This document shows, piece after piece, positions 26,688 through 36,568 of a stretch of DNA of 64,000 nt. The notes under the pieces were generated by a model. The model ran no database searches. It had not been told where the DNA came from and worked only from the letters and a program-made list of their open reading frames with translations. The translations under genes were made by a program, and so were the position numbers. This DNA is from an uncultured Agrobacterium sp. (GTDB lineage Bacteria > Pseudomonadota > Alphaproteobacteria > Rhizobiales > Rhizobiaceae): assembly GCA_913777615.1 (NCBI GenBank), contig CAJYTK010000022.1, positions 186,001-250,000 of the forward strand, read 5' to 3'. The stretch's first letter is position 1, and every line of letters begins with the position of its first letter.

Positions 26688-26856
26688 GGGCGGGTGATCC
26701 TTTTATTGTGCTTGTTGCCATGAAGCATAAGCCAAACCATGTCAAAAAATAGGGATGCCAGCTCACAAGGCGGTTATTCACAAACATGCTTTCACCAAAT
26801 TTACGATCCAGCGTAATATCCCATCACAGAATCAACGGGATCGCAGGCGGCGACGA

Positions 26857-27900
26857 ATGAGATTAAAGACAATGGCAGCGCGCAGGCTTTCGCTTTTCGC
26901 TTTTTCGGTCATCTCGATGATCGGCGCAGATCTAGCGCCAGCCTATGCGGAAGACCAACCCGCAAAGCAGGTCTTCGGCCATATCGATCTCCCCTCCGCC
27001 GGGCCTTCGAAGTCTTATGGTTCCTACGCGAAAGGATGCCAGTCAGGCGCCGTTGCTCTGCCGACAGAAGGTCAAGGCTTCCAAGCGATGCGGCTGTCGC
27101 GCAACCGGCGCTGGGGTCAACCGCAACTCATATCTTTTATTGAGCGCTTCGCTCAGGATTCCCAGAAGATCGGCTGGCCAGGCCTCCTGATCGGCGATAT
27201 TTCGCAGCCACGGGGCGGCCCGATGCTGACCGGCCATGCCTCGCATCAGATCGGGCTGGATGTGGACATCTGGTGGCGCAAGATGCCCGACCACATCATG
27301 AGCGCGCAGGAGCGCGAAGACACCCCGTTCATCTCCATGCTCGACAAGAGCAAGTTCCTGACAGTGGACGACCGTAAGTGGTCGCCACTCAATGCACGGC
27401 TGGTGATGATGGCAGCAAGCTATCCGCAGGTGGAACGCATCTTCGTCAACCCGGCGATCAAGCAGAAGCTTTGCCAGAGCTGGACGGGTGACCGGACATA
27501 TATGGGCAAGATCCGGCCCATCTACGGCCATGACGAGCATTTCCACGTTCGTCTCGCCTGCCCCGCCGGTGCCACCGACTGCAAGCCGCAGGCTGCGGTT
27601 GGGCCAGGTGACGGCTGCGACAAGTCGCTTGCGTGGTGGTTCACCAAGGAGCCTTGGGCCGCGCCGAAGAAGGATCCGAATGCCAAGCCATCAAAGCCTC
27701 CACGGCCAATGATGGTATCGGACCTGCCGAAAGCATGCGCTGCCGTCGCTTCGGCTCCCGCCGCGGGCCGGGCACAGCCCGCGCTACAGAATGCCTACAT
27801 CAATTCCGCCGCGCCGGCGGCAGGTGGCTCCCAGGCACCTGGCGCGCCCGTTCCGCCTGCCGACGTTCCAAGGCCATCTGTCCGCCCGTCGATGAATTGA
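26857..27900 (+). CDS. mepA: penicillin-insensitive murein endopeptidase
   Basis: Periplasmic peptidase that cuts D-Ala-meso-DAP cross-links in peptidoglycan. It has 347 residues with a signal peptide (LSLFAFSVISMIGADLAPAYA). The LAS-type zinc ligands are visible in GHASHQIGLDVDIWWR (His and Asp) and GHDEHFHVRLACP (His). Cys residues near the start (KGCQSGAV) and end match MepA disulfides. The C-terminus carries an extra Pro/Ala-rich tail of about 60 residues. The start at 26857 was chosen because it places the signal peptide correctly. An ATG five codons later is possible, and a longer frame to 26755 is implausible. Confidence 0.93.
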   Translation: MRLKTMAARRLSLFAFSVISMIGADLAPAYAEDQPAKQVFGHIDLPSAGPSKSYGSYAKGCQSGAVALPTEGQGFQAMRLSRNRRWGQPQLISFIERFAQDSQKIGWPGLLIGDISQPRGGPMLTGHASHQIGLDVDIWWRKMPDHIMSAQEREDTPFISMLDKSKFLTVDDRKWSPLNARLVMMAASYPQVERIFVNPAIKQKLCQSWTGDRTYMGKIRPIYGHDEHFHVRLACPAGATDCKPQAAVGPGDGCDKSLAWWFTKEPWAAPKKDPNAKPSKPPRPMMVSDLPKACAAVASAPAAGRAQPALQNAYINSAAPAAGGSQAPGAPVPPADVPRPSVRPSMN

Positions 27901-27983
27901 TGGCCGATCTTCGCTTTTCAAACGCGAAAGAGTTGCTATAGAAGGCTTCAAATCGATTTAAACGGGTGCATGGGGCGTGTTTT

Positions 27984-28367
27984 ATGGATAGCAAACGCTG
28001 TGTGGCGCTGATCGCGCATGATCAGAAAAAAGACGACATGGCGGAGTTTGCTCTAGAGCACCAGGATGCTCTGTCAGCGTTTCGTATCGTCGCGACGGGA
28101 ACGACCGGTGGGCGCGTGCAGGATGCCTGTCCAGGTCTGGACGTGATCCGCCTCAAGAGTGGCCCGCTTGGCGGCGATCAGCAGATTGGCGCGATGATTG
28201 CGACCGGCGACGTCGATATGCTGATCTTCTTCGTCGACCCTCTAACCTCGATGCCGCATGATGTCGATGTGAAGGCCTTGACACGACTTGCGACCGTCTA
28301 CGACATACCCATGGCGCTCAATCGCGCAACGGCCGAACGGCTGATCGACTTCAATATACACGGATAG
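27984..28367 (+). CDS. mgsA: methylglyoxal synthase
   Basis: Converts dihydroxyacetone phosphate to methylglyoxal and phosphate, a bypass of lower glycolysis used when phosphate is limiting. The 127-residue product is near full length. The motif [12 protein letters not shown] carries the substrate-site His and Asp residues, [11 protein letters not shown] the phosphate-binding loop, and [17 protein letters not shown] the catalytic Asp. The start at 27984 (ATG) gives the usual N-terminus. It is followed 57 bases later by glucokinase on the same strand, so both may be co-transcribed and act at opposite ends of glycolysis. Confidence 0.94.
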   Translation: MDSKRCVALIAHDQKKDDMAEFALEHQDALSAFRIVATGTTGGRVQDACPGLDVIRLKSGPLGGDQQIGAMIATGDVDMLIFFVDPLTSMPHDVDVKALTRLATVYDIPMALNRATAERLIDFNIHG

Positions 28368-28424
28368 ACTCGCGCCGAACGCGGCGGGTCATGTCTTCAA
28401 AATCAGGCGGCTTCAGGAGCAGTG

Positions 28425-29441
28425 ATGCCCAATCAGAACGATCATCTATCCTTTCCGATCCTCATTGGAGACATCGGTGGCACCAATGCCCGTTTCTGCA
28501 TCCTTCCCGACGCCATATCTGAAGCCGTCCATCTGACCACGGTCAAAACCGCGGATTACCCCTCCATCGACGCTGCCATCAAAACGGCAGTGCTGAGCAA
28601 TAGCGTCATCCAACCCGTTTCGGCGCTTCTCGCCGTGGCTGGGCCGATCGAGTCCAACGAGATACCGCTGACCAACTGTCATTGGGTCGTCAAACCGAAG
28701 GAGATGCTCAGCAATCTTGGCTTGAGCGACGTCGTTGTCGTCAATGATTTCGAGGCTCAGGCTCTGGCAATTGCAGCACTCGGCGATGGTGATCGAGAAC
28801 TGATCGGACCGGACCGTCCCGACATGATGGCGTCTCGCGTCGTGCTTGGCCCAGGCACCGGTCTGGGCGTAGGTGGCCTTGTCTATGCGCGGAACATGTG
28901 GTTCCCCGTGCCTGGCGAGGGCGGCCATGTCGATCTCGGGCCTCGGACCGAGCGGGATCGTCAGATCTTTCCGCACCTCGAAGCGATCGAGGGCCGTATC
29001 TCCGGCGAACAGATTCTCTGCGGTCGCGGCCTCGTCAATCTCTACCGGGCCATTTGCGCCGCAGATGGCATCACACCGAGCTTTTCCGACCCGGCCGATG
29101 TAACCGCACACGGTCTCGCCGCGTCGAACGCCCAGGCCGAGGAAACCCTTTCCCTGTTCAGCACCTATCTTGGTCGGGTCGCTGGAGACATGGCACTGAT
29201 CTTCATGGCGCGTGGCGGGGTTTACCTTGCAGGTGGCATCTCCCAGAAGATCATTCCGGCGCTAAAGCGTCCCGAATTCCGCGCAGCCTTCGAAGATAAA
29301 GCCCCCCACAGCGCCCTCATGCGCTCCATTCCGACCCATGTGGTGACCCACCCACAGGCAGCCCTTGCAGGCCTTTCCACCTTTGCAAGAACGCCATCCA
29401 ATTTCGGCGTTACACTGGAAGGCCGACGCTGGCAGCGCTAG
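28425..29441 (+). CDS. glk: glucokinase
   Basis: ATP-dependent phosphorylation of glucose to glucose-6-phosphate. It has 338 residues of the bacterial Glk family, with the phosphate-binding motif [14 protein letters not shown] near the N-terminus, [13 protein letters not shown] containing the catalytic Asp region, [10 protein letters not shown], and [10 protein letters not shown] with the conserved EGGH element. It is not a ROK-type kinase, because the Cys-rich zinc motif is missing. The ATG at 28425 follows AGGAGC by four bases. A GTG one codon earlier is possible. Its stop lies 86 bases before an ABC exporter gene. Confidence 0.95.
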   Translation: MPNQNDHLSFPILIGDIGGTNARFCILPDAISEAVHLTTVKTADYPSIDAAIKTAVLSNSVIQPVSALLAVAGPIESNEIPLTNCHWVVKPKEMLSNLGLSDVVVVNDFEAQALAIAALGDGDRELIGPDRPDMMASRVVLGPGTGLGVGGLVYARNMWFPVPGEGGHVDLGPRTERDRQIFPHLEAIEGRISGEQILCGRGLVNLYRAICAADGITPSFSDPADVTAHGLAASNAQAEETLSLFSTYLGRVAGDMALIFMARGGVYLAGGISQKIIPALKRPEFRAAFEDKAPHSALMRSIPTHVVTHPQAALAGLSTFARTPSNFGVTLEGRRWQR

Positions 29442-29527
29442 GCCCGGAACTTCAGGCTGGTCAAAACCCGGTCCAATGGATATAGACGCCGGTTGAAAAG
29501 GCGGCCCGGCCGCCGGAACATCAAAAG

Positions 29528-31324
29528 GTGGATGAGCGATTGAAAACCGCCAAGTCACGGGGTCCTATGGACACCGACACGATTGCTGCAGTTCTGAAAC
29601 GCGTTTTTGCAGAAAATGCGCGCGATCATATCAAGGGCTATGTGCTCGTCGTTTTTTGCCTACTCATTGTGGCAGGATCGACCGCGTTCACTGCCTGGAT
29701 CATGGATTCCATTATCAACGAGGCCTTCGTCAACAGACGCGCTGATCTGGCGTTCATGATCTGCGGCGCCATATTTATGGCTTTCTTCCTTCGGGGACTT
29801 GCGAGTTACTTTCAATCCGTTGCGCTCTCGAAAATTGGCAACAACATCGTCGCCCGCTATCAAAAGCGACTTTACTCGCATTTGATGACCCTTTCGGTCG
29901 GTTATTTGAGCGAATCCCGGTCCGCGCATCTCGCAGCCCAGGTCAGCCAGAACATTGGTGGCATTCGCGATGTCATGAACTTGACGGTCACGTCCGTGGC
30001 CCGGGATATGCTGACTTTCATCGCCCTGGTCGGCGTGATGATTTTCAAAGATCCCTTTCTGTCGATCATCATCGTGTTCATCGTGCCGCCGCTCGTCCTT
30101 GGCTTACGCTATATATCCAAACGACTTCGGGAAACGACCAAGGAAGCCATTATCCTCGGCAGTCGTGTGCTGGGGTCCATGCAGGAGACGCTTCAGGGCA
30201 TCGCGATCGTCAAGGCTTTCACGATGGAAAAGCCGCTTGAAGAGCGCGTCTTCTCGACAATCGATGCAGCCGAAAGACGCTCGAACCGTATCGCCCGGCT
30301 GTCCGAGCGAACTGCGCCCCTTACGGAAACCATTGCCGGTATCGCCGTATCGAGCGTACTCGCCTACGCCGCCTACCGCGCAATCTACAACAATGTTCCT
30401 CCCGGGGCTTTCTTCGCCTTCGTGACGGCCCTTCTGCTGGCATATGATCCAGCGCGACGTCTCGCCCGCCTTCAGGTGTCGCTGGAGCGAGCCGTTGTGA
30501 ATGCCAAAATGATCTATGAAATCCTCGACATGGAGCCGGTCCAAAGGGAAAAGCAGAACGCCGCTCCACTGAAGATCACCAATGCAACGGTGGAGTTGCG
30601 CGACGTCGTCTTTTCCTACAAGGATTCCGGGCCGATCCTCAAAGGCGTAAGCTTCATCGCCGAAGGCGGAAAAACGACGGCACTCGTCGGACCCTCTGGA
30701 GCCGGAAAGTCCACGATCATCAACCTTGTGCCGCGCTTCTATGATCCGACAGGCGGCGAGATCTTGATCGATGGGCAGAACATTGCAGACGTGACGACAC
30801 GCTCGGTGCGCCTCAACCTCGCTTATGTATCGCAGCAACCCTATCTCTTCGAAGGTACCATCCGCGACAATATTCGCTATGGCCGCCCGGAAGCGACGGA
30901 TGCGGAAATCGAAGAAGCAGCAAAGCTCGCCTTCGCGCATGACTTCATCCTGGCACAGCCACTGGGTTACGATACGTCTGTTGGCGAAAACGGTATGACC
31001 CTGTCGGGGGGCCAACGTCAGCGCCTGTCGATTGCCCGCGCGCTGGTGCGCAATGCGCCAATCCTTCTGCTTGATGAAGCGACCTCCGCCCTGGACACCG
31101 AATCGGAAGCCGTCGTGCAGAAGGCCCTGGATACAGCCATGACCGGACGCACCGTCATCGTCATTGCTCACCGTCTCTCCACCGTCGTCAAGGCCGACAA
31201 GATCGTGGTGATGAATGAAGGGCAAGTTGTCGAAGAAGGAACGCATGAGACGCTTGCGCGGCAGGAAAACGGTCTTTACGCTCGCCTCAATAATCTTCAG
31301 GCCACAGGCGTGCGCGGACTTTAA
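29528..31324 (+). CDS. ABC exporter (fused membrane and ATPase domains, MsbA-like)
   Basis: A 598-residue half-transporter with an N-terminal domain of six helices (residues about 38-325) and a C-terminal ATPase with Walker [11 protein letters not shown] (about 393-402), signature [10 protein letters not shown], Walker [12 protein letters not shown] and the H-loop VIVIAHRLS. It probably works as a homodimer exporting a lipid or hydrophobic compound. The substrate cannot be inferred. The start is uncertain: a GTG at 29528 or an ATG at 29567, preceded by GGGG. It lies downstream of glk and 17 bases before dapB. Confidence 0.9.
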   Translation: MDERLKTAKSRGPMDTDTIAAVLKRVFAENARDHIKGYVLVVFCLLIVAGSTAFTAWIMDSIINEAFVNRRADLAFMICGAIFMAFFLRGLASYFQSVALSKIGNNIVARYQKRLYSHLMTLSVGYLSESRSAHLAAQVSQNIGGIRDVMNLTVTSVARDMLTFIALVGVMIFKDPFLSIIIVFIVPPLVLGLRYISKRLRETTKEAIILGSRVLGSMQETLQGIAIVKAFTMEKPLEERVFSTIDAAERRSNRIARLSERTAPLTETIAGIAVSSVLAYAAYRAIYNNVPPGAFFAFVTALLLAYDPARRLARLQVSLERAVVNAKMIYEILDMEPVQREKQNAAPLKITNATVELRDVVFSYKDSGPILKGVSFIAEGGKTTALVGPSGAGKSTIINLVPRFYDPTGGEILIDGQNIADVTTRSVRLNLAYVSQQPYLFEGTIRDNIRYGRPEATDAEIEEAAKLAFAHDFILAQPLGYDTSVGENGMTLSGGQRQRLSIARALVRNAPILLLDEATSALDTESEAVVQKALDTAMTGRTVIVIAHRLSTVVKADKIVVMNEGQVVEEGTHETLARQENGLYARLNNLQATGVRGL

Positions 31325-31341
31325 GAGTGCAGGGTGATGAA

Positions 31342-32169
31342 ATGAGCGGCAACGACATGAAATTGGTGGTGGTCGGCGCCGCAGGCCGAATGGGGCAGAC
31401 GCTGATCCGGCTCATACACGAGACACCGGGCGTGGCGCTCCATGCTGCCATCGAGCGCGAAGGCTCACCTTTCGTCGGACGCGATGCTGGAGAGCTTGCT
31501 GGACTTAGCCCAACCGGTGTTCCCGTCACCAGTGATGCACTCGCAGCCTTCGTCAATGCCGAAGGCGTGGTCGATTTCACCTCACCTGCGGCCAGCGTCG
31601 TCTTTTCCGGGCTCGCCGCCCAGGCGCGGATCGTCCATGTCATTGGGACAACAGGCTGCTCAGTCGAGGACGAAGAGAAGTTCAAGGCCGCCGCACGCCA
31701 CGCTCGCATCGTCAAGTCCGGAAATATGAGCCTCGGCGTTAACCTCCTCTCCGTGCTGACGCGCCAGGCCGCCAAAGCACTCGGCCCACAGCAATGGGAC
31801 ATCGAGGTTCTTGAGATGCACCACAAGCACAAGGTCGACGCGCCATCCGGCACGGCGCTTCTGCTTGGCGAGGCCGCAGCTAAGGGTCGCAACATTGATC
31901 TGGCCGAGCGCTCAGTCAGGGTGCGTGACGGCCATACGGGCGCGCGGGAAGCTGGCACCATCGGATTTGCGACGTTGCGCGGCGGCTCGGTCGTGGGCGA
32001 TCACTCCGTGATCTTTGCTGGTGAAGGCGAGCAGTTGACCTTCTCTCACCATGCAGCAGACCGCACGATTTTCGGACGCGGCGCGATTGCGGCTGCCATT
32101 TGGGCCTTCGACAAGAAGCCAGGCTTCTATTCCATGCTGGACGTTCTCGGTCTGGCCGACAATCAATAA
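31342..32169 (+). CDS. dapB: 4-hydroxy-tetrahydrodipicolinate reductase
   Basis: NAD(P)H-dependent reductase in the diaminopimelate/lysine pathway. The 275 residues contain the nucleotide fold [15 protein letters not shown] (near residues 7-21), the catalytic segment [16 protein letters not shown] with the His pair and substrate-binding PSGT, and [16 protein letters not shown]. The start ATG at 31342 gives the normal N-terminus. A GTG 5 codons upstream is less likely. It is followed by gpmA 17 bases later on the same strand, so the two are probably co-transcribed. Confidence 0.96.
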   Translation: MSGNDMKLVVVGAAGRMGQTLIRLIHETPGVALHAAIEREGSPFVGRDAGELAGLSPTGVPVTSDALAAFVNAEGVVDFTSPAASVVFSGLAAQARIVHVIGTTGCSVEDEEKFKAAARHARIVKSGNMSLGVNLLSVLTRQAAKALGPQQWDIEVLEMHHKHKVDAPSGTALLLGEAAAKGRNIDLAERSVRVRDGHTGAREAGTIGFATLRGGSVVGDHSVIFAGEGEQLTFSHHAADRTIFGRGAIAAAIWAFDKKPGFYSMLDVLGLADNQ

Positions 32170-32186
32170 ACAACTGGAGAGTATTT

Positions 32187-32822
32187 ATGAGCGGAACCCT
32201 CGTCCTCGTTCGTCACGGTCAAAGTGACTGGAACCTCAAGAACCTCTTCACCGGCTGGCGTGACCCGGATCTGACGGAACTCGGCGTGCAGGAAGCCAAT
32301 GCGGGCGGCAAGGCACTTGCCGATTACGGCATCAAGTTCGATGTCGCCTATACCTCTTCTCTCATCCGTGCGCAGAAGACCTGCCAGATCGTGCTCGACA
32401 ATGTCGGCCAGTCCGGTCTTGAAACGATCCGAAACGAGGCGCTCAACGAGCGCGATTATGGCGATCTCTCCGGTCTCAACAAGGATGATGCTCGCGAAAA
32501 ATGGGGCGAAGAGCAGGTGCATATCTGGCGCCGCTCCTACGACATTCCTCCGCCCGGTGGGGAAAGCCTGCGCGACACCGGCGCACGCGTATGGCCCTAT
32601 TATCTGACGGAAATCCTTCCGCGCGTGCTACGCGGCGAAAAGGTCCTGGTTGCCGCACACGGCAATTCGCTGCGCTCGCTGGTAATGGTTCTCGACAAGC
32701 TGAGCAAGGAGGAGATTCTGAAGCTCAATCTGGCGACCGGCGTACCGATGGTCTACACGCTGAACGCTGATTCCACAGTTGCGTCCAAAGACGTGCTAGG
32801 CGACATGTCTGCCGCCCATTGA
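32187..32822 (+). CDS. gpmA: 2,3-bisphosphoglycerate-dependent phosphoglycerate mutase
   Basis: Interconverts 3- and 2-phosphoglycerate in glycolysis and gluconeogenesis. It has 211 residues. The phosphohistidine motif [18 protein letters not shown] (His10) and the second active-site His in [15 protein letters not shown] are clear, and [14 protein letters not shown] contains the catalytic Glu. It lacks part of the C-terminal tail seen in the 250-residue enterobacterial enzyme, as is usual for rhizobial GpmA. The ATG follows GGAG by 8 bases. A longer frame running back into dapB is rejected. Confidence 0.95.
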   Translation: MSGTLVLVRHGQSDWNLKNLFTGWRDPDLTELGVQEANAGGKALADYGIKFDVAYTSSLIRAQKTCQIVLDNVGQSGLETIRNEALNERDYGDLSGLNKDDAREKWGEEQVHIWRRSYDIPPPGGESLRDTGARVWPYYLTEILPRVLRGEKVLVAAHGNSLRSLVMVLDKLSKEEILKLNLATGVPMVYTLNADSTVASKDVLGDMSAAH

Positions 32823-32901
32823 CTGATGCAGCGGGACCTTCGACCGTGGCGTCCAGGGTTCCGTCCCCCACCTTCCCTTCCTTTATATCCAAGATCGAGC
32901 G

Positions 32902-33891
32902 ATGAAATTCAGCATAGAGACGGCCGAAGATTTTGTTTCCTCAATCTTCGAAAGGAACAAGGTCTTGCCCAAAAACGCCCGATCGGTCGCGCGGGCATTG
33001 GTCGCCGCGGAAGCCTGCGGCCAAGGCGGGCACGGTTTTCGCCGCATTCCTGTCTACGTCGCCCAACTTCATGTTGGAAAGGTCAACGGACAAGCTGTCC
33101 CCAACGCCACAAAGGTCCGGCCCGCCGTCCTGTCGATCGATGCAGGCAATGGTTATGCTTATCCGGCTATTGATCTTGCCGTCGAACAACTTGTGCCCTT
33201 GGCGCGTGAGCAGGGCATCGCACTAGCGGCAGTCGGGCGCTCGCATCATGCCGGCGTTATGGCTTTGACCGTAGAGCGACTGGCCGAACAAGGTCTAGTC
33301 GCTTTCATGGTGGCCAACGCGCCGGCATCCATGGCCCCCTGGGGTGGCATCAAGCCGCTCTATGGCACCAACCCCATTGCCTTTGCAGCGCCGATCAAGG
33401 GCGCAGATCCTCTCGTGATCGACCTCGCCCTGTCGAAAGTCGCACGTGGAAAGATCATGGCCGCCCGCCAGAGAGGTACGACCATCCCCGATGATTGGGC
33501 TCGCGATGCGAAAGGCCACCCCACCACAGATCCGAACGAAGCGATCAACGGCACGATGGTTCCAGCCGGCGAAGCCAAGGGGGCAGCACTTGCGCTGATG
33601 GTGGAAGTCATGGCCGCGGGCCTCACCGGTGGCAACTTCGGCTTTCAGGCATCGTCGCTTCTCGACGACACCGGCACCGCGCCCTCGCTCGGCCACACGA
33701 TCATAGCCATCGACCCGACGATTGCAGGTAACGACGTTCTGGCCGAAAGGGTTTCCCTCATGGCGCACGAGATCGAGAGCCAGGATAACGCCCGCTTACC
33801 AGGTCGGCGCAGTCAAGGAATTCGAAAGCAGTCACTGGAAAACGGAATCGTCATAGAAGACGACATCCTGCGCCAGATACAAGCGCTCTGA
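32902..33891 (+). CDS. malate/L-lactate dehydrogenase family protein (Ldh2 type)
   Basis: A 329-residue NAD(P)-dependent dehydrogenase of the malate/ureidoglycolate/L-sulfolactate family. Motifs include GQGGHGFRRIPVYVAQLHVG, the active-site His in VGRSHHAGVMAL, and NAPASMAPWGGIKPLYGTNPIAFAAP with the nucleotide-contacting residues. The substrate is a 2-hydroxy or 2-keto acid that I cannot determine. Sequence neighbours in the family include enzymes for 2,3-diketo-gulonate and piperideine carboxylate reduction. It lies 79 bases after gpmA and converges on frcR. Confidence 0.85.
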   Translation: MKFSIETAEDFVSSIFERNKVLPKNARSVARALVAAEACGQGGHGFRRIPVYVAQLHVGKVNGQAVPNATKVRPAVLSIDAGNGYAYPAIDLAVEQLVPLAREQGIALAAVGRSHHAGVMALTVERLAEQGLVAFMVANAPASMAPWGGIKPLYGTNPIAFAAPIKGADPLVIDLALSKVARGKIMAARQRGTTIPDDWARDAKGHPTTDPNEAINGTMVPAGEAKGAALALMVEVMAAGLTGGNFGFQASSLLDDTGTAPSLGHTIIAIDPTIAGNDVLAERVSLMAHEIESQDNARLPGRRSQGIRKQSLENGIVIEDDILRQIQAL

Positions 33892-33915
33892 CGTTATAGA
33901 AACCCGGTGACCGAT

Positions 33916-35148
33916 TCACGCTGAGGTTTCCTTAAACAAGACATTCTGGTCAAGAAGATAACGGGAAAACAGCGGGAGGCTGGCCCCGCCGATGGCACGA
34001 GCCTGACTTCCAACAGCGCCCTCGATAATATCCGGCACTGCTACACCCTGAAGGTCGTGAGAGGTCAAGGCCGAACGCGTCGCCTGCACGATGCGCGAGC
34101 GCACCCAGCCCGGAAAGCCGCCATCGATGATGACCGTGGAAAAATCGATGATGGAGGCGGCGGCTATCACCGCTTGGGCCAGCGCAGCGCCAGTGTTGCG
34201 AACCCATATTTCCAGCGGTTCGCCGAAATCGATCCACTCATCGGTGGAGAACCAAAGCGGCTTGGGGTCGATGCCTCTCGCTCGCAGCAGGTCTTCGAGA
34301 ACGAAAATGGAGGCAATCTTGAGCAATTGCACCGTCTTCCCATCCTGCCCCTGAACCGGCAGCGGTCCGATCGATCCAGCCGATCCAGTTCGCCCTGAGA
34401 ACAAGGCAGAATTCAAGACGACGCCGCCGCCAATGAAAGAACCGATGAAGACATAGAGAAAGTCCGGATAGGCCTGGCCGTTACCAAAGACCATTTCGGC
34501 ACCGCAGGCGCTGGTGGCATCGTTTTGAAGGAAGACAGGATAGTCGATGGCATCGGCGACCTCCTGGCGCAGATCGATATCACGCCAGACGTCCATTTCG
34601 CCTTCCGGCGCGCCGACCTCCTTGGCCCAACTCCACAGCTCGAATGGCGCAGCTATGCCCACGCCAGCAATTTTGTCGCGCTGCTTCTGGCCCAGTCTCG
34701 CCTCCATTTCGGCGATTCCTTCGGTGACGAAGGGTAAAATCCATTCCGGCATCGGATAGGGATAGGTGTTACGCAGCTGCATCCGGATTTGCCCTACGAA
34801 ATCCATCAGTACCAGATCGACGCTGCGACGGCCGATCTTGACACCGAAGGAATAGACCGAGTCCGGGTTGAGCCGCATCGGCGTCGAGGGCTGTCCTACG
34901 CGCCCTCGAAGAACTTCGCCTCTGATGAGCAGACCGTCCTTTTCGAGCGAGCGCATGATGACGGAGACTGTCTGGGCAGAGAGGCCGCTACGTCTTGCAA
35001 TCTCGGCTTTCGAAAGGGCATTGTGTCGGCGCACCAAAGATAGCACCAACCTTTCATTATAGGCGCGAACCCGGACCTGATTGGCGCCACCGGCCAGATC
35101 GGTAATGCCCGCAGATGGCGTCTGCGGGATCTCCAGTGATCGCGACAT
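33916..35148 (-). CDS. frcR: ROK-family transcriptional regulator of the fructose ABC operon
   Basis: A 410-residue repressor-type protein with an N-terminal winged helix-turn-helix (LVRRHNALSKAEIARRSGLS, then AQTVSVIMRSLEKDGLLI, about residues 38-75) and a ROK sugar-kinase-like domain. The ROK ATP motif is degenerate and the Cys-rich zinc motif of true ROK kinases and Mlc is not evident, so it is a sensor, not an enzyme. Divergent position to frcB and ROK membership support FrcR. The start at 35148 follows GGAGGAG. It probably binds the sugar taken up by FrcBCA and controls the shared intergenic region. Confidence 0.86.
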   Translation of the reverse strand: MSRSLEIPQTPSAGITDLAGGANQVRVRAYNERLVLSLVRRHNALSKAEIARRSGLSAQTVSVIMRSLEKDGLLIRGEVLRGRVGQPSTPMRLNPDSVYSFGVKIGRRSVDLVLMDFVGQIRMQLRNTYPYPMPEWILPFVTEGIAEMEARLGQKQRDKIAGVGIAAPFELWSWAKEVGAPEGEMDVWRDIDLRQEVADAIDYPVFLQNDATSACGAEMVFGNGQAYPDFLYVFIGSFIGGGVVLNSALFSGRTGSAGSIGPLPVQGQDGKTVQLLKIASIFVLEDLLRARGIDPKPLWFSTDEWIDFGEPLEIWVRNTGAALAQAVIAAASIIDFSTVIIDGGFPGWVRSRIVQATRSALTSHDLQGVAVPDIIEGAVGSQARAIGGASLPLFSRYLLDQNVLFKETSA

Positions 35149-35270
35149 CTCTCCTCCTCCCAACCGTGCGCAAGCTTTAGCGCGGTCGCTCCATTTTTAA
35201 AAGCTTCTACGACAGAGCGTCCGGTCTCCTCCCGTTCACTCCTCCATGACGTTCGGAAGAATGACAGAAC

Positions 35271-35327
35271 GAATTAATAATTCAATTGGATTTATTTATT
35301 GACAGGCTGTTAATTTGGTGGTTCGAT
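35271..35327 (+). promoter_or_regulatory. frcBCA promoter with palindromic operator candidate
   Basis: A perfect 6-1-6 inverted repeat (GAATTA-A-TAATTC, 35271-35283) stands just upstream of a TTGACA box at 35299-35304. The best -10 at 17 bases (TTCGAT, 35322-35327) is poor, so activation may be needed. The site lies between divergent frcR and frcB and is a natural binding site for FrcR. The rest of the 263-bp region holds only the frcB ribosome site (GGGAGG). Confidence 0.45.
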
Positions 35328-35411
35328 TGCAGTCAGTGGCGCCTGATCTAGGAGGAGAAGGGCCGCAGACCAGTCATCCAAATGGCTGTTTGTTTTCACT
35401 GGGAGGATCAT

Positions 35412-36434
35412 ATGAAAACAACCGTTTCCGCCTTTTTGGGCGCGCTCGCGCTCGGCGTTTCTTTTGCTTCGGTCGCATCGGCTGCAGATACTTCGGCCTG
35501 CCTTATCACCAAGACCGACACCAACCCATTCTTCGTCAAGATGAAGGAAGGCGCGACCGCCAAGGCTAAGGAACTGGGCGTGACGCTCAAGGCTTACGCT
35601 GGCAAAGTGGACGGCGACTCCGAAAGCCAGGTTGCAGCTATCGAGTCCTGCATTGCGGACGGCGCCAAGGGCATTCTGATTACCGCGTCTGACACCAAGG
35701 GCATCGTTCCGACGGTCAAGAAGGCACGCGATGCGGGCATCCTGGTGATCGCTCTTGACACGCCTCTCGACCCAATCAACTCTGCCGATGCAACATTCGC
35801 GACTGACAACCTGCTGGCTGGCAAGCTGATCGGCGAATGGGCCAAGGGCACGATGGGCGACAAAGCCAAGGATGCCAAGGTGGGCTTCCTCGATCTTACG
35901 CCTGACCAGCCAAGCGTCGACGTTCTTCGCGACCAGGGCTTCATGATCGGCTTCGGTATCGACCCCAAGGACCCGAACAAGATCGGCGACGAAAACGATC
36001 CACGCATCGTTGGCCACGACGTGACGAACGGCAATGAAGAAGGTGGTCGCAAGGCCATGGAAAACCTTCTCCAGAAAGACCCAGGCATCAACGTCATTCA
36101 CACCATCAACGAGCCGGCTGCTGTCGGCGCCTACCAGGCTCTTAAGGCCGTGGGCATGGAGAAGAACGTTCTGATCGTTTCGGTTGACGGCGGTTGCCCA
36201 GGCGTGAAGTCGGTCGAAGAGGGCGTCATCGGAGCGACCTCGCAGCAGTATCCGCTGATGATGGCGGCTCTCGGCGTCGAGGCCATCAAGAAGTTTGCCG
36301 ACTCCGGTGAAAAGCCGAAGCCAACCGAAGGCAAGTCCTTCTTCGACACCGGCGTTTCGCTGGTTACCGACAAGCCGGTTAAAGGTGTGCCTTCGATCAG
36401 CGTCAAGGAAGGCCTGGCGAAGTGCTGGGGCTGA
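35412..36434 (+). CDS. frcB: fructose ABC transporter substrate-binding protein
   Basis: Periplasmic sugar-binding protein of the RbsB class. It has 340 residues with a signal peptide cleaved at about [10 protein letters not shown]. The mature part follows the pattern of pentose/fructose binders: [51 protein letters not shown], and [14 protein letters not shown] in the hinge region. The start ATG at 35412 follows GGGAGGATCAT. The high quality of the ribosome site fits the excess of binding protein over permease. The assignment to fructose rests on resemblance to the Sinorhizobium FrcB system and the gene order; ribose or mannose are also possible substrates. Confidence 0.9.
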   Translation: MKTTVSAFLGALALGVSFASVASAADTSACLITKTDTNPFFVKMKEGATAKAKELGVTLKAYAGKVDGDSESQVAAIESCIADGAKGILITASDTKGIVPTVKKARDAGILVIALDTPLDPINSADATFATDNLLAGKLIGEWAKGTMGDKAKDAKVGFLDLTPDQPSVDVLRDQGFMIGFGIDPKDPNKIGDENDPRIVGHDVTNGNEEGGRKAMENLLQKDPGINVIHTINEPAAVGAYQALKAVGMEKNVLIVSVDGGCPGVKSVEEGVIGATSQQYPLMMAALGVEAIKKFADSGEKPKPTEGKSFFDTGVSLVTDKPVKGVPSISVKEGLAKCWG

Positions 36435-36568
36435 TGCCCTCAATCACCATCTGAAGAAGACGGCCGGGATTGCTCCCGGCCAACTTCACCGAAAACCATT
36501 CGCTTTCGTAATACCCGTCTGACATTTCGGCGCCGCGCATAGATGTTTGGCGAGCGGGAGGAGGAAAC

